Shown: positions 1 to 8,521 of the stretch, one piece after another | Layout of the letters: each line of letters opens with the position of its first letter | How positions within the stretch are numbered: position 1 is the first letter of the stretch | Assembly (NCBI RefSeq): GCF_014841135.1 | Contig: NZ_JACYTN010000001.1 | Coordinates: 616,378 to 680,377, forward strand | Reading direction: 5' to 3' | DNA from: Paenibacillus arenosi | GTDB taxonomy: Bacteria > Bacillota > Bacilli > Paenibacillales > Paenibacillaceae | DNA length: 64,000 nucleotides | Translations under genes and position numbers: made by a program | Notes under the pieces: generated by a model | Database searches by the model: none | What the model saw: the letters and a program-made list of their open reading frames with translations, nothing else | What the model was told of the DNA's origin: nothing

Positions 1-134
1 TCGGTGATTTGAGTAAGGATGATCTGCAAGATGTATTCCACAGTGATTCATTCCGACGTCATCGTGAAGTGCTGGGTGAAGGTCTAACTCCTGTTTGCTC
101 CCGTTGCGTTCTACTGTATAATCATGGTAGATAA
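1..134 (+). CDS. C-terminal end of a radical SAM/SPASM-type protein (partial)
   Basis: Reading from base 3, an open frame of 43 residues runs to a TAA stop. It ends in a short Cys-rich motif (CSRC) followed by about eight residues, typical of the last cysteine pair of SPASM or other auxiliary Fe-S domains in radical SAM enzymes. The stretch before it (DVFHSDSFRRHRE) also resembles the usual SPASM approach to the last cysteines. The gene starts before the window, so the catalytic CxxxCxxC cluster cannot be checked. It lies 29 bases upstream of two KAS III-like genes on the same strand and probably shares their operon. The family call is inference from a tail only. Confidence 0.5.
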   Translation, partial: GDLSKDDLQDVFHSDSFRRHREVLGEGLTPVCSRCVLLYNHGR

Positions 135-163
135 ACGGTTTGTCCAAGAGGAGGAGTTAGAGG

Positions 164-1135
164 ATGACAACCGAAACCGTTCATATTTCTGCGTGGTCCT
201 TGTACCAACCTGATATTGTGCCCATCCGTAATGTGATACGGAAGGCTAGAAGAGAGGGGTACGTGTTCACAAGGGACGAGGCGGACTTCAACAAAGAGGG
301 TATTTATACGGTTGCGATGGAGAAGCATTTGACTCATCTTCAAATGATTGAGCGAGTAGTAGATCCACTAATTGAAAGATGCAGACAAGAAGGCACTACG
401 ATAGCGGAAATATGGTTCGCGCAAACTTCCATGGTTGCGTGGCATGATCGAAACTTTTTTAAATCAGTATTGGCACGATGGGGGCTAGAGCATGTACCGA
501 TTTATGCATTAGAGGAGTATTCTTGCTCTAGCTTCCATTCGGTGCTCAAAAATGCAAAAATGATGCTTGAGCATGCTCCCAACCAAGCCATTCTATTTAT
601 AGGCTGCGATAAAGGCAGGCATCCACTTGATTACGTAACGGATTATGTGTTCGTTGGCGATAGTTCTTCAGCCTGTCTTCTTGAATACGGAAAAGGAACA
701 CATCAGCTTATTGCCGTAGATTCGAAGCACGATAAAGTCATCTATGATAATGATGAAGAGAAGATTAAGCAGGCCTATCAATTGTACTATTTGCATATTA
801 GGCAATTTATAATCCGAATGATTAAGCAGAACGGATTAAAGATTGATGATATTAAACTCGTATTTTGCAACAACATGCCTAACTTCGTATGGGAGACTGT
901 AGCACGGACTACAGGCATTCCACTCACTAAATTTTATAGACCTTCCTTGCATACTGGCTGCCACATGACGAATTCGGATGTTCTATTCAATTTGGAGCAT
1001 GCTGTTACGCACGAAGCACTTGCTCCTGGAGACTATTATTTTTCTTTAACAACTGGGACGGGCGGAAGCTTCGGATGTGCGTTGCATCGGTATTGTCCAC
1101 CCAATCATTCTGATGAGTGGCAGGAGGATTACTAA
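164..1135 (+). CDS. 3-oxoacyl-ACP synthase III (KAS III)-like thiolase-fold protein, first of a pair
   Basis: A 323-residue protein with the size and layout of KAS III/FabH-type condensing enzymes. A Cys at residue 121 in EEYSCSSFHS sits where FabH has its acyl-accepting cysteine. A later GCHMTNSDVLFNLEHA stretch matches the position of the conserved Asn/His region, and a Gly-rich TGTGGSFGCAL lies near the C-terminus as in the thiolase fold. The start follows AAGAGGAGGAG with good spacing. The stop overlaps the next gene, which encodes a second thiolase-like protein, so the two probably form a heterodimer or act in sequence. With a radical SAM gene just upstream this suggests a small specialised-metabolite operon. 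Substrate unknown. Confidence 0.7.
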   Translation: MTTETVHISAWSLYQPDIVPIRNVIRKARREGYVFTRDEADFNKEGIYTVAMEKHLTHLQMIERVVDPLIERCRQEGTTIAEIWFAQTSMVAWHDRNFFKSVLARWGLEHVPIYALEEYSCSSFHSVLKNAKMMLEHAPNQAILFIGCDKGRHPLDYVTDYVFVGDSSSACLLEYGKGTHQLIAVDSKHDKVIYDNDEEKIKQAYQLYYLHIRQFIIRMIKQNGLKIDDIKLVFCNNMPNFVWETVARTTGIPLTKFYRPSLHTGCHMTNSDVLFNLEHAVTHEALAPGDYYFSLTTGTGGSFGCALHRYCPPNHSDEWQEDY

Positions 1136-2184
1136 TGGTGCAACAACTTTCCTCACGTTTATTTCTAAGCGATCTTTCCATAAAGAAACCTAATAGCTTT
1201 AAAACATTTGAGCAGTGCGACGAAGCGATGGAATACGAACTTGATAAGATGGCTAGTGAGAGGGAACATTTGTTTCAAGCATCAGGGGTTCCACCTTTGT
1301 GGCCTCCAGCTGCGGACAGCCGTACTCATGCGTATCATTCTAGCTCTAGCAATACAAACAGTTCTATGGTAGCAACGATAGCCGCCCCAGTTCTGGTACC
1401 AGCCTTTCATGAACAGCCTTACGATGCAATATGTGCAGAGGCAGTTCAAGCGGGGCGATATAACGACGCATCCTATTTGTGCTACTGTCATGAAACCGTT
1501 GTTCCAGCTATCATTTATATGCCTAGCTTTCAGCTTGCACAAGCGCTAGGTCATGCACGTACCGTTCCATTAGCGATTGGTCAGCATGGCAGTCTAGCAT
1601 GTATTCTAGGTTTCCGATGGTTGGAACGTATGCTGCTGAATGATAACTCAAGTCATGCGGTGCTTACGATTATTGACCAGACGGTCTATCCTTTCAGCAG
1701 ACGTCATTGGAATGGATATTTGAAAGCTGATATGGCTATGTGGTGTCGTGTATCCTCGCAGGATGGTGAATTTGAAGTATTATCCTATGAGAGCAAGCCT
1801 GCTTATCTAGCAACCGATATGTTTGATTGGACAAGCGAAGATTACGATCAAGCTATTTATGGCTTAGTACAACAATTGGAATTGTCGATGAATCAAGGAG
1901 CGTATATGCAGTCGGATCTCTTGATTGTACAGCATGTCTCTGCAAAATGGATGAGTCAGGTTGAACGTATAGCCGCACAAACAGGTATATCTCTCTATCA
2001 AAGATCGGAATGGACAGAAGTGAATGGCCTCGGAAGTGATCCCTTTTTGACGCTACAAGAAGCTGTTAAAACGGATGTGTTTGGACATGGTCAAACAGCT
2101 TTACTCGTCTTTGCTAGTGTTGATTATGGAATAGGGCTCGTACGCATAAAAAGGAATATGGAAGCAACTGGCAATGAATCGTAA
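1135..2184 (+). CDS. KAS III-like thiolase-fold protein, second of a pair
   Basis: A 349-residue protein. The ATG at 1135 is preferred to an in-frame ATG 18 bases upstream because it has a GGAGG seven bases before it and overlaps the preceding TAA by one base (TAATG), a normal coupled start. Length and the pattern IGQHGSLACILGFRWLERM resemble the nucleophile region of KAS III, but the spacing around the Cys is not canonical. It may be a non-catalytic or altered partner of the upstream synthase, as in chain-length-factor-like pairs. The N-terminal 90 residues are Ser/Asn-rich and poorly conserved in appearance. Followed by a strong terminator about 100 bases on. Confidence 0.6.
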   Translation: MVQQLSSRLFLSDLSIKKPNSFKTFEQCDEAMEYELDKMASEREHLFQASGVPPLWPPAADSRTHAYHSSSSNTNSSMVATIAAPVLVPAFHEQPYDAICAEAVQAGRYNDASYLCYCHETVVPAIIYMPSFQLAQALGHARTVPLAIGQHGSLACILGFRWLERMLLNDNSSHAVLTIIDQTVYPFSRRHWNGYLKADMAMWCRVSSQDGEFEVLSYESKPAYLATDMFDWTSEDYDQAIYGLVQQLELSMNQGAYMQSDLLIVQHVSAKWMSQVERIAAQTGISLYQRSEWTEVNGLGSDPFLTLQEAVKTDVFGHGQTALLVFASVDYGIGLVRIKRNMEATGNES

Positions 2185-2280
2185 GTGTGAAGGTTCCATT
2201 ACTCCTTATAGAGGGGCATGTTAAATGAAACCTAATGGCAACCATGGAATTTGTAGTACAAGAGCTATAAAAACTTACTT

Positions 2281-2314
2281 AAACCACAATGCGGCTAACC
2301 GCTTGTGGTTTTTT
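2281..2314 (+). terminator. rho-independent terminator after the KAS III-like pair
   Basis: Stem AACCACAA-GCGG pairs with CCGC-TTGTGGTT around a CTAA loop with one bulged T, followed by a run of T. The rest of the 348-base gap from 2185 to 2532 is AT-rich with no supportable gene; the promoter of the downstream operon presumably lies there. Confidence 0.85.
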
Positions 2315-2532
2315 GTTGCTCAATCATACAAAATTATCTAATACAAAAATTACAATTTACAAAACTTTTGGACGTTTCATGCATCTAACAGGTATACTCA
2401 TATTTATGTGTAAACGTGGATTCTAGATAGCAAGTCGATGTTAGTTATGTTAGTAGAGAGATTTGAGTGTGTATCTATACTGACAAAATGAATCTCGAAT
2501 TACATAACCGTGGAAAATAGATTATAAATTGG

Positions 2533-3744
2533 ATGGTGGTAGCTGAGGACATGATTTATACAGACTGGCTATACTGGTTATTCGTACTTGCAACTTTACT
2601 TTTATTTTATGTTGTGCCTTATCGAGTGAGACCTTATATCTTATTCGCAGGTGGAGTTACATTTTATACGTATTACGCAGGCTCCTTTATATTTTTGCTT
2701 TTAAGTGAGGTCATTATTGCACTGCTGCTCATATATTGGGCGACTAAGAAGTCTAACAAATGGATATACCCAGCAGCTATTATAGGAGCTGTCTTTGTAC
2801 TAGGTTATTTTAAATATAGTGGCATGCTGATTGAAACTTTGCAGGAATTATTTTCGTTTATTAATCAGCCGTTTCTACCATCGGTAGAACAATTAATTTT
2901 GCCATTAGGTATTTCTTATTTCACATTTGAGTTGATTCATTACTTGGTGGAGCGCAAGCGCGGCAATCTTCCCGAACATAAGCCGATAGGGCTGCTGGCG
3001 TTCATCTTCTTCTTCCCGACGATGGTTGCAGGTCCAATTAAACAGTTCCAAGTATTCTTTCCGCAGTTGCAGACTCGCTTCCAATGGGAGAATCTCCCGA
3101 TTGGTATAGGGCGTATCGGAATTGGGTTATTCAAGAAGCTTGTTCTAGCAGAGAGTATTAAGGTAATAGCAGCACCTATTTATACGGAGGCTGGAATCGC
3201 ACAGTCGGATTTATCTACACTGTGGATTGCACTGATTGCTTATACATTCGTCATTTATTTCGACTTCTCAGGGTATTCAGACATTGCAATCGGTACGGCT
3301 CGATTGTTCGGTATCGTGGTACCAGAGAACTTCCGAAATCCATATATGGCGCGCAGCATTGCAGAATTCTGGAATCGGTGGCATATCTCGCTTGGCGCAT
3401 GGTTGACACGTTATGTGTATTTCCCGCTAGGAGGCAGTCGAGTATCGCAGCCGCGCGTGTACGTTAACTTGATGTGTACGATGACGGTTTCAGGATTATG
3501 GCATGGTGCAGCATGGAACTTTGTCGTCTGGGGAATGTTCCACGGGGTTATGCTTTGTATTCATCGTTTCTTTATCAAGCAAGTTAAACCAAAGTTCCCG
3601 CCTGTTCCAAAATGGTTAAAACCTGGGACTACCGTATTATCGATCGGGATTACGTTCTTTGGCGTCACGATTAGTAGGGTCTTTTTTGTTTTACCAATTT
3701 TAGCAGGATGGGATTTAACACTACGGTTGTTCGGCTTTAAATAA
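2533..3744 (+). CDS. MBOAT-family O-acyltransferase (DltB/AlgI-like)
   Basis: A 403-residue polytopic membrane protein, the size of DltB. Two MBOAT hallmarks are visible: EFWNRWHISLGAWLTRYVY with His at about residue 284, and SGLWHGAAWNFVVWG with the presumed catalytic His at about 324. Members move acyl groups, usually acetyl or D-alanyl, across the membrane onto cell-wall polymers or exopolysaccharide. The next gene encodes an SGNH/DltD-type extracellular protein, the usual partner, so a surface O-acylation module is likely. There is no strong ribosome site at the first ATG; an ATG six codons later is preceded by GAGG only a few bases away, so the start is uncertain. Confidence 0.88.
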   Translation: MVVAEDMIYTDWLYWLFVLATLLLFYVVPYRVRPYILFAGGVTFYTYYAGSFIFLLLSEVIIALLLIYWATKKSNKWIYPAAIIGAVFVLGYFKYSGMLIETLQELFSFINQPFLPSVEQLILPLGISYFTFELIHYLVERKRGNLPEHKPIGLLAFIFFFPTMVAGPIKQFQVFFPQLQTRFQWENLPIGIGRIGIGLFKKLVLAESIKVIAAPIYTEAGIAQSDLSTLWIALIAYTFVIYFDFSGYSDIAIGTARLFGIVVPENFRNPYMARSIAEFWNRWHISLGAWLTRYVYFPLGGSRVSQPRVYVNLMCTMTVSGLWHGAAWNFVVWGMFHGVMLCIHRFFIKQVKPKFPPVPKWLKPGTTVLSIGITFFGVTISRVFFVLPILAGWDLTLRLFGFK

Positions 3745-3838
3745 TCATTCTACATTTCATTTGTTTGTTATGAAGTCTCATGCTGTATATACAAGTAGAA
3801 CACGTAAAACAATGGACTAAAGGAGTGGATGTTAAGAA

Positions 3839-4999
3839 ATGGGTAACTTTTTTCCCTGGAAGTCGCTGTCGGTGTTGATGGTATCCATCGCAACGTTAGG
3901 TGTTGTTGGCATTAATCAGTGGGCAACGCCAATCGTCGAGGATATGCAAAAGGAAGTTGTGAGCCATGCGAAAAAGGAGCTGCGTGTACCCGCGTATGAT
4001 TCTATTGTCTATATGCCGCTCTGGATCGAGCATTTAAAGGAGCAGCCTGATAATGGTCGACAAAAAGTTGGTGTGTTTGGACCATCTACGGTATTTGGTA
4101 CGACGGTTAAGGAAGGTAAAAATACGACTGCGGGTGTACTGCAGCTGCATATGAAAGACAAAACGGTTTATAATCTAGGACTTACAGGTGGCCGCTTCAC
4201 GGAGACATACGCGATTCTTGCTTCGATGATCGATGAGATTGATTATGTCGTCTATGAAGTGAACTATGGTATAGCTGTCGTTACTGAAAATGAGCCTGAT
4301 GTTATGGTTTATCCGACAATGGTTAGTAAACTTGGTCAAAGCATTCCTAAAGATTGGTTGGATAAATTCCCTGCTAAAAATAAAAGCTCGCTTCCGAGCG
4401 ATGCGCATAATTGGATGACAGCAAATGTCCTGAATAACTGGACGCTGTTCCATGACCGTGATGCGCTCAGTTATAAGTTTTTAAAAACACGTACGCCGAT
4501 GGAGAAGCTTCGTCGTGAAGTGAAGAAACAGCAGGATGCGAAGAAAGGGGTTAAGCCTGAACCTGCTGTATCTCCGTATCGTGCCTATGATTCATTTAGC
4601 AATACGTACAAGGCAAAAGTAGATAAACATTTCAAATCTCTCTATACCTGGAAAAAGCCATTTGACCCCAATAATAGCTTCGGCTTGTTCATGATGGAGA
4701 AGACGTTGGATTTGCTGAAAGAAAATAATAAGAAAGCCGTATTCTACTCGGCACCGCTGGACAAGTCGCTCATTACGAACCGTAAGCTGCTTGATTGGAA
4801 AGATTACAATAAAGTGATGGGTTCTTACAAAAAGCTAATTGAGTCTCGTGGATATCCGTATATTGAATTCAACGGTGGTACGAATGTTGTAGACCATAAA
4901 TACTATCATGATCCTTCGCATATGACAGATGCAGGCAATAAGCTGTTTGGCGAAATTCTATACAAGAGGTTGAAAACATATGGAATTACCAACAAGTAG
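3839..4999 (+). CDS. Membrane-anchored SGNH/DltD-like acyltransferase partner
   Basis: A 386-residue protein with one N-terminal membrane anchor (about residues 7-27) and an extracytoplasmic domain. VGVFGPSTVFG fits the block I nucleophile serine of the SGNH hydrolase fold, and HDPSHMTDAGN near the C-terminus carries the Asp and His expected of block V. In Dlt, Alg and Pat systems such a protein takes the acyl group exported by the MBOAT channel and puts it on a polysaccharide or teichoic acid. It sits 94 bases after the MBOAT gene, overlaps the next small gene by 20 bases and is preceded by AAGGAGTGG. The acceptor polymer is unknown. Confidence 0.75.
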   Translation: MGNFFPWKSLSVLMVSIATLGVVGINQWATPIVEDMQKEVVSHAKKELRVPAYDSIVYMPLWIEHLKEQPDNGRQKVGVFGPSTVFGTTVKEGKNTTAGVLQLHMKDKTVYNLGLTGGRFTETYAILASMIDEIDYVVYEVNYGIAVVTENEPDVMVYPTMVSKLGQSIPKDWLDKFPAKNKSSLPSDAHNWMTANVLNNWTLFHDRDALSYKFLKTRTPMEKLRREVKKQQDAKKGVKPEPAVSPYRAYDSFSNTYKAKVDKHFKSLYTWKKPFDPNNSFGLFMMEKTLDLLKENNKKAVFYSAPLDKSLITNRKLLDWKDYNKVMGSYKKLIESRGYPYIEFNGGTNVVDHKYYHDPSHMTDAGNKLFGEILYKRLKTYGITNK

Positions 5000-5168
5000 T
5001 AGGGTAGAAAAGCATAAGGCCAAATCATTGCCTTTAGGTCAACAAATAGCTCGTTATTTGCTACTAGGGCTTGTTACACTGGCTGGTGCTGCGATGATGA
5101 TTATCGTCGTCTTAGGAGTCCTTTTCTTTTCGGGTGAAACGGCGGAATTTATTTATATGAACTTTTAG
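4980..5168 (+). CDS. Small single-pass membrane protein of the O-acylation operon
   Basis: A 62-residue protein with a charged N-terminus and one strong membrane span (about residues 26-51). Its first 20 bases overlap the end of the SGNH gene, which implies translational coupling. Small membrane proteins accompany MBOAT/DltD systems (DltX in dlt operons), so a structural or regulatory role in that complex is a reasonable inference. No sequence family was recognised. Confidence 0.55.
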   Translation: MELPTSSRVEKHKAKSLPLGQQIARYLLLGLVTLAGAAMMIIVVLGVLFFSGETAEFIYMNF

Positions 5169-5210
5169 TAGATTGATCGATGAATTAGTTATCATTCAGA
5201 ATGATTCAGA

Positions 5211-5245
5211 AAAGCTTGTGGCGTATAACGCTGCAAGCTTTTTTT
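5211..5245. terminator. Bidirectional terminator between convergent genes
   Basis: AAAGCTTG-tg-GCGT pairs with ACGC-tg-CAAGCTTT around an ATA loop, with a T run on the + side and an A-rich flank that serves the convergent SpoIIM gene. Confidence 0.8.
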
Positions 5246-5254
5246 GTTAACTAG

Positions 5255-5803
5255 TTATCGAGTCCATTCCATAATACTTGGTGTAACATATGCCTCAATG
5301 AAGCTCGCACCAATAAGCAGAATCGTCATAATAACTAATAGTAAGCCGATTCTGGTGCCTTCTCGTTTCCAGTCAACACGCTGCTTAAGTTTAATAAAGC
5401 GGGCTGCCCATACTAGTGGTTTCAATCCTATGGCACCGGCTATTAACAGTGCAGGAATTTCTAATATGCCGTGAGGAAGTAATCCTGCCAAAATGGTTTC
5501 GACGGAGCTAAAGGAAGTGGCCAAGACGGAAATAAACCCGATCATAATCCCGTTAAATAACAAAAACATAATGGTAGGAACGGATAGGAGAAGGCCGCTA
5601 GCAGCAATAATGAGTCCAGCCACGATATTGTTAAGCGCTAACGTATACCATTCAGGATACTGTGGATTATAGTACGTTTTTGGATCGATATCGACATAAT
5701 TGCCCAACGTAATGCCGAGAAACAAACCTGCTACTAGAAACAAGCCAGCTAAAATAAATCGTTTCTTTTCTTCTTGCCATACTTGTTTAAGATTGATTTT
5801 CAT
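5255..5803 (-). CDS. Stage II sporulation protein M (SpoIIM)-family membrane protein
   Basis: A 182-residue polytopic membrane protein. After a short basic N-terminus comes GLFLGITLGNYVDID, a middle segment ending in LNNIVAGLIIAASGLLLS, and GLLPHGILEIPALLIAG. The PHGxxEIPA motif is diagnostic of the SpoIIM/DUF95 family. SpoIIM acts in engulfment of the forespore, but several paralogues of unknown role exist in spore formers. The ATG at 5803 is preferred because GAGGTG lies nine bases upstream; the longer GTG frame overlaps that ribosome site. Monocistronic. Confidence 0.85.
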   Translation of the reverse strand: MKINLKQVWQEEKKRFILAGLFLVAGLFLGITLGNYVDIDPKTYYNPQYPEWYTLALNNIVAGLIIAASGLLLSVPTIMFLLFNGIMIGFISVLATSFSSVETILAGLLPHGILEIPALLIAGAIGLKPLVWAARFIKLKQRVDWKREGTRIGLLLVIMTILLIGASFIEAYVTPSIMEWTR

Positions 5804-5859
5804 GCTGTTGTTCACCTCATGCTGTTATTTGATCATTTCATTTACATCAATAAACATAA

Positions 5860-5892
5860 GTAAAAGTACACCTAAATCTATCAGGTGTACTT
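5860..5892 (-). terminator. Terminator of the 55-aa peptide gene
   Basis: Perfect ten-base stem AAGTACACCT / AGGTGTACTT; read on the minus strand it is followed by TTTTA. It separates the small peptide gene from spoIIM. Confidence 0.7.
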
Positions 5893-5902
5893 GTATAGAG
5901 AA

Positions 5903-6070
5903 TTAAAGAGCGATAGCAGTGTCTATAAGGCCGAAATTGATAAGTGTTTCTAAAAGTCCTCTAACGAACTCAAGCTGCGGAGGAAGAGCTCCTGTATTGA
6001 TAAGGTTCTCGATAATTTCTTTTGCTACAGAAAGGTCAACACCAAGTAAAGAAGAAACATCAATCATCAT
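5903..6070 (-). CDS. 55-residue hydrophobic helical peptide of unknown function
   Basis: The product begins MMIDVSSLLGVDLSVAKEII and ends GLIDTAIAL: amphipathic and hydrophobic, with few charges, no signal peptide and no cysteines. The start is chosen because AAAAGGAGGTG, a near-perfect ribosome site, lies just upstream; a longer frame reads through that site. It has its own strong terminator, so it looks like an independent, well-translated monocistron. Possibilities include a leaderless peptide bacteriocin, a phenol-soluble-modulin-like surfactant peptide or a small regulatory protein. No family recognised. Confidence 0.6.
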   Translation of the reverse strand: MMIDVSSLLGVDLSVAKEIIENLINTGALPPQLEFVRGLLETLINFGLIDTAIAL

Positions 6071-6106
6071 AATTTTGCACCTCCTTTTCTGTGGAACTAA
6101 CACCAA

Positions 6107-6422
6107 TCTATGAGGACTCTACTAGATTGGTTCCAAATATAAGCAGCTCGTCCTATATATTTGGATATGTTGTCCATGTCATATTGGACAAGTATCAGCA
6201 ACAAAGATGACAAGTGAAAGAACGGTTTCTAATAGACTTGGTTCCCGTTTATTTTCATGTATCGAACATGAAGTAGTGGTGAAGTATGTATGAAATTGGC
6301 AGTGAAATTTCGGGGGATTTATGCTAATATCAATTTTGTTCTCCTAAGAAGAACAAGTGTATTCCCACAAGAGACAAATTAATGATTTTTCCATGAATAG
6401 AACATACTAAGGAGATACAGCT
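6107..6422. other. 316-base intergenic region between divergent genes
   Basis: Contains the promoters of the small peptide gene (minus) and the symporter (plus). An inverted repeat TTGTTCT / AGAACAA (6336-6342 and 6350-6356) lies about 70 bases before the symporter and could be an operator or leader hairpin. No gene seen. Confidence 0.4.
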
Positions 6423-7607
6423 ATGAAACGAATTGGACTTTTTATGCGCATTGTTATTGCTATAGCTCTCGGAATTGGACTTGGGCTAGTTGCACCGGAC
6501 TGGTTTATTCGCATCTTTGCTACCTTTAACAAAGTGTTTGGCAACTTTTTGAACTTTATTATTCCACTTATTATTATTGGATTTATTATTCCTGGTATTG
6601 GGGAATTAGGGCGTGGAGCGGGTAAGTTGGTTGGGTTAACAGCGCTTGTTGTTTATATGTCAACCATTGTTGCAGGCTTCTTGGCTTATTTTGTTGCTGA
6701 TGCAACGTTCCCTAAGTTGCTCAGTTCCTCGAATGCTGCACAAGCGAATCACAGTACGGGACAAGAGTTGTTGACAAGTTATTTTGATATAGGAATGCCT
6801 CCTGTATTTGATATTATGACTGCCTTGCTGCTTGCCTTCTTAATCGGGATTGGTATTACGGCCGTACAGGCAGATGGGTTGATGAAAATCTCGCTTGAGC
6901 TGAAAGAGATCGTCGGTAAAGTCATATCCGCGATAATTGTACCGCTCTTGCCGATCCATATTGCGGGTATTTTTATGAATATGACGCAGGCGGGCGAAGT
7001 GGCGATGATTTTACAAGTGTTTATTAAAGTGTTTGCCATCATTTTGGTGCTGCATCTGATTATTTTGATCTTGCAGTTCTCGGTTGCAGGGGCATTAAAT
7101 AAACGCAATCCGTTTCGCATGCTGCGTACAATGGTACCGGCCTACTTTACTGCATTAGGTACGCAATCATCAGCAGCGACGATCCCGGTGACTTTAAAGC
7201 AGGTAAAAGAGCTAGGGACAGATGAAGAAGTAGCTGACTTTGTTGTTCCACTATGTGCAACGATTCATATTACAGGCTCGACGATCACGTTGACATCGGT
7301 GTCTGCTGCAATCTTGCTCTTGAATGGACATACTTTGTCGCTTGAGGTGATGCTGCCATTCATCATGATGCTTGGTATTACGATGATTGCTGCTCCAAGT
7401 GTACCTGGTGGTGGGGTCATGGCTGCACTAGGACTATTTACATCCATGCTCGGATTTGATGATGCGATGATTAGTTTGGCGATTGCGTTGTATATCGCAC
7501 AGGACAGTTTCGGCACAGCAACGAATGTTACAGGTGATGGTGCAATTGCGCAAATTGTTCATTACTTTAAGAAAAAGAATAAGTTGACTACTAGTTCAAA
7601 TTCATAA
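6423..7607 (+). CDS. Dicarboxylate/amino acid:cation symporter (DAACS family)
   Basis: A 394-residue polytopic protein with the family signatures in order: NFIIPLIIIGFIIPGIGEL, a Ser-rich re-entrant loop AYFTALGTQSSAATIPVTLK (about residues 240-259), ITGSTITLT, APSVPGGGVMAALG and a C-terminal NVTGDGAIAQIV. These match SstT/GltP/GltT-type Na+ or H+ coupled uptake of glutamate, serine or C4-dicarboxylates. GGAG lies before the ATG. It stands alone between its own promoter region and a strong terminator. Substrate cannot be told from sequence. Confidence 0.9.
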   Translation: MKRIGLFMRIVIAIALGIGLGLVAPDWFIRIFATFNKVFGNFLNFIIPLIIIGFIIPGIGELGRGAGKLVGLTALVVYMSTIVAGFLAYFVADATFPKLLSSSNAAQANHSTGQELLTSYFDIGMPPVFDIMTALLLAFLIGIGITAVQADGLMKISLELKEIVGKVISAIIVPLLPIHIAGIFMNMTQAGEVAMILQVFIKVFAIILVLHLIILILQFSVAGALNKRNPFRMLRTMVPAYFTALGTQSSAATIPVTLKQVKELGTDEEVADFVVPLCATIHITGSTITLTSVSAAILLLNGHTLSLEVMLPFIMMLGITMIAAPSVPGGGVMAALGLFTSMLGFDDAMISLAIALYIAQDSFGTATNVTGDGAIAQIVHYFKKKNKLTTSSNS

Positions 7608-7617
7608 GGTATTTAAA

Positions 7618-7660
7618 ATCTAGTTATCGTGCAGGTCTTGCATGATAACTAGATTTTTTT
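7618..7660 (+). terminator. Terminator of the symporter gene
   Basis: Long stem AATCTAGTTATC-TGCA / TGCA-GATAACTAGATT followed by seven T. Confidence 0.9.
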
Positions 7661-7760
7661 ATGTGATTTTATAGATAGGAATGTGTGGATGGTGAAGAAA
7701 GGAAGGAAGGTTGCTTATCTTAGGAGTAGAGTTTAGTTCGTTTCCCTGATACTGGCGGTG

Positions 7761-7779
7761 GCTAGGGAAGGACCCTAGC
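7761..7779. repeat. Short perfect inverted repeat downstream of the SMR operon
   Basis: GCTAGGG / CCCTAGC with a five-base loop lies 33 bases past the end of the SMR operon. No T run follows, so it is at best a weak terminator or a mRNA 3' stabiliser. Confidence 0.35.
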
Positions 7780-7811
7780 TCGTAAACTCAAAAGTTTATC
7801 AGCACATCACT

Positions 7812-8180
7812 TTATAGCGCTTTTGATGTGGTAGCTTCTGCATCTGCATCCTGTTCATTTCTGGCTGTGCCTTTGTTTAGCATCATAATACCGATAACGA
7901 CTAGCAGTAAGGCAACAATTTTCAACATACTAATTTCTTCTTGAAAGAAAATAATGCCTAGGATAACAGCAAGTGCAGTACCAATCCCTGACCATGTCGC
8001 ATAGGCAGAAGATAGCGGTATCGTTTTTAACGAGAAGCTTAAGAAGGTGAACGCCGCAAAATAACATAGAGCAAATGCCAGTGTAGGATAGATGGCTGTA
8101 AATCCATTAGAGAGTTTTAGCATCACTGTGCCTACGGCTTCTGTAATAATGGACAAAGATAAGAAAAAGATACCTCTCAT
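7812..8180 (-). CDS. SMR-family efflux protein, second subunit
   Basis: A 122-residue four-helix protein starting MRGIFFLSLSIITEAVGTVM. The membrane-embedded Glu (residue 13) of small multidrug resistance proteins is present, as is AYATWSGIGTALAV in helix 3. About 15 extra C-terminal residues are charged (TARNEQDADAEATT), longer than EmrE (110). It lies 26 bases after another SMR gene and a TetR gene. Such pairs (EbrAB/NepAB type) form heterodimeric drug or cation exporters with opposite membrane topology. Confidence 0.9.
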   Translation of the reverse strand: MRGIFFLSLSIITEAVGTVMLKLSNGFTAIYPTLAFALCYFAAFTFLSFSLKTIPLSSAYATWSGIGTALAVILGIIFFQEEISMLKIVALLLVVIGIMMLNKGTARNEQDADAEATTSKAL

Positions 8181-8206
8181 AACTCGAACTCCTTACGTAA
8201 ATAGCA

Positions 8207-8521
8207 TTATTTTGTCATATTCAATAGTACAAGACCCGTTATAAGCAGTACGATGCCGATAACACCTGTACGATTAATTCGCTCTTTAAAAAATAGGACG
8301 CCAACTAGTACAGTTAAAATGGTTCCAAGTCCGCTCCAAGTTGCATATACCGGGCCCAAAGGTAGAAACTGTAGTACGTTAGAAAGCAGGTAAAAGCAAA
8401 GTCCATAACCCACGATTACGCCAGTGACAGGCAGGGCCCGTGTAAATCCGTTGGATAGTTTCAGCATAAAGGAGCCGAATACTTCAAACACAATTGAAAA
8501 AAGCAATAATACATAAGGCAT
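8207..8521 (-). CDS. SMR-family efflux protein, first subunit
   Basis: A 104-residue four-helix protein, MPYVLLLFSIVFEVFGSFML onward, with the conserved Glu at residue 13 and VYATWSGLGTILTV in helix 3. The start has GGAGG nine bases upstream, inside the tail of the TetR gene; start and TetR stop share one base (TAATG), so the two are coupled. Partner of the following SMR gene; together they should be a heterodimeric exporter under TetR control. Confidence 0.9.
   Translation of the reverse strand: MPYVLLLFSIVFEVFGSFMLKLSNGFTRALPVTGVIVGYGLCFYLLSNVLQFLPLGPVYATWSGLGTILTVLVGVLFFKERINRTGVIGIVLLITGLVLLNMTK

Noticed and set aside
7658..7811. Guanidine riboswitch near the SMR genes
   Set aside because: The region is downstream of the SMR operon and shows only a short inverted repeat; the operon is led by a TetR gene with its own operator.
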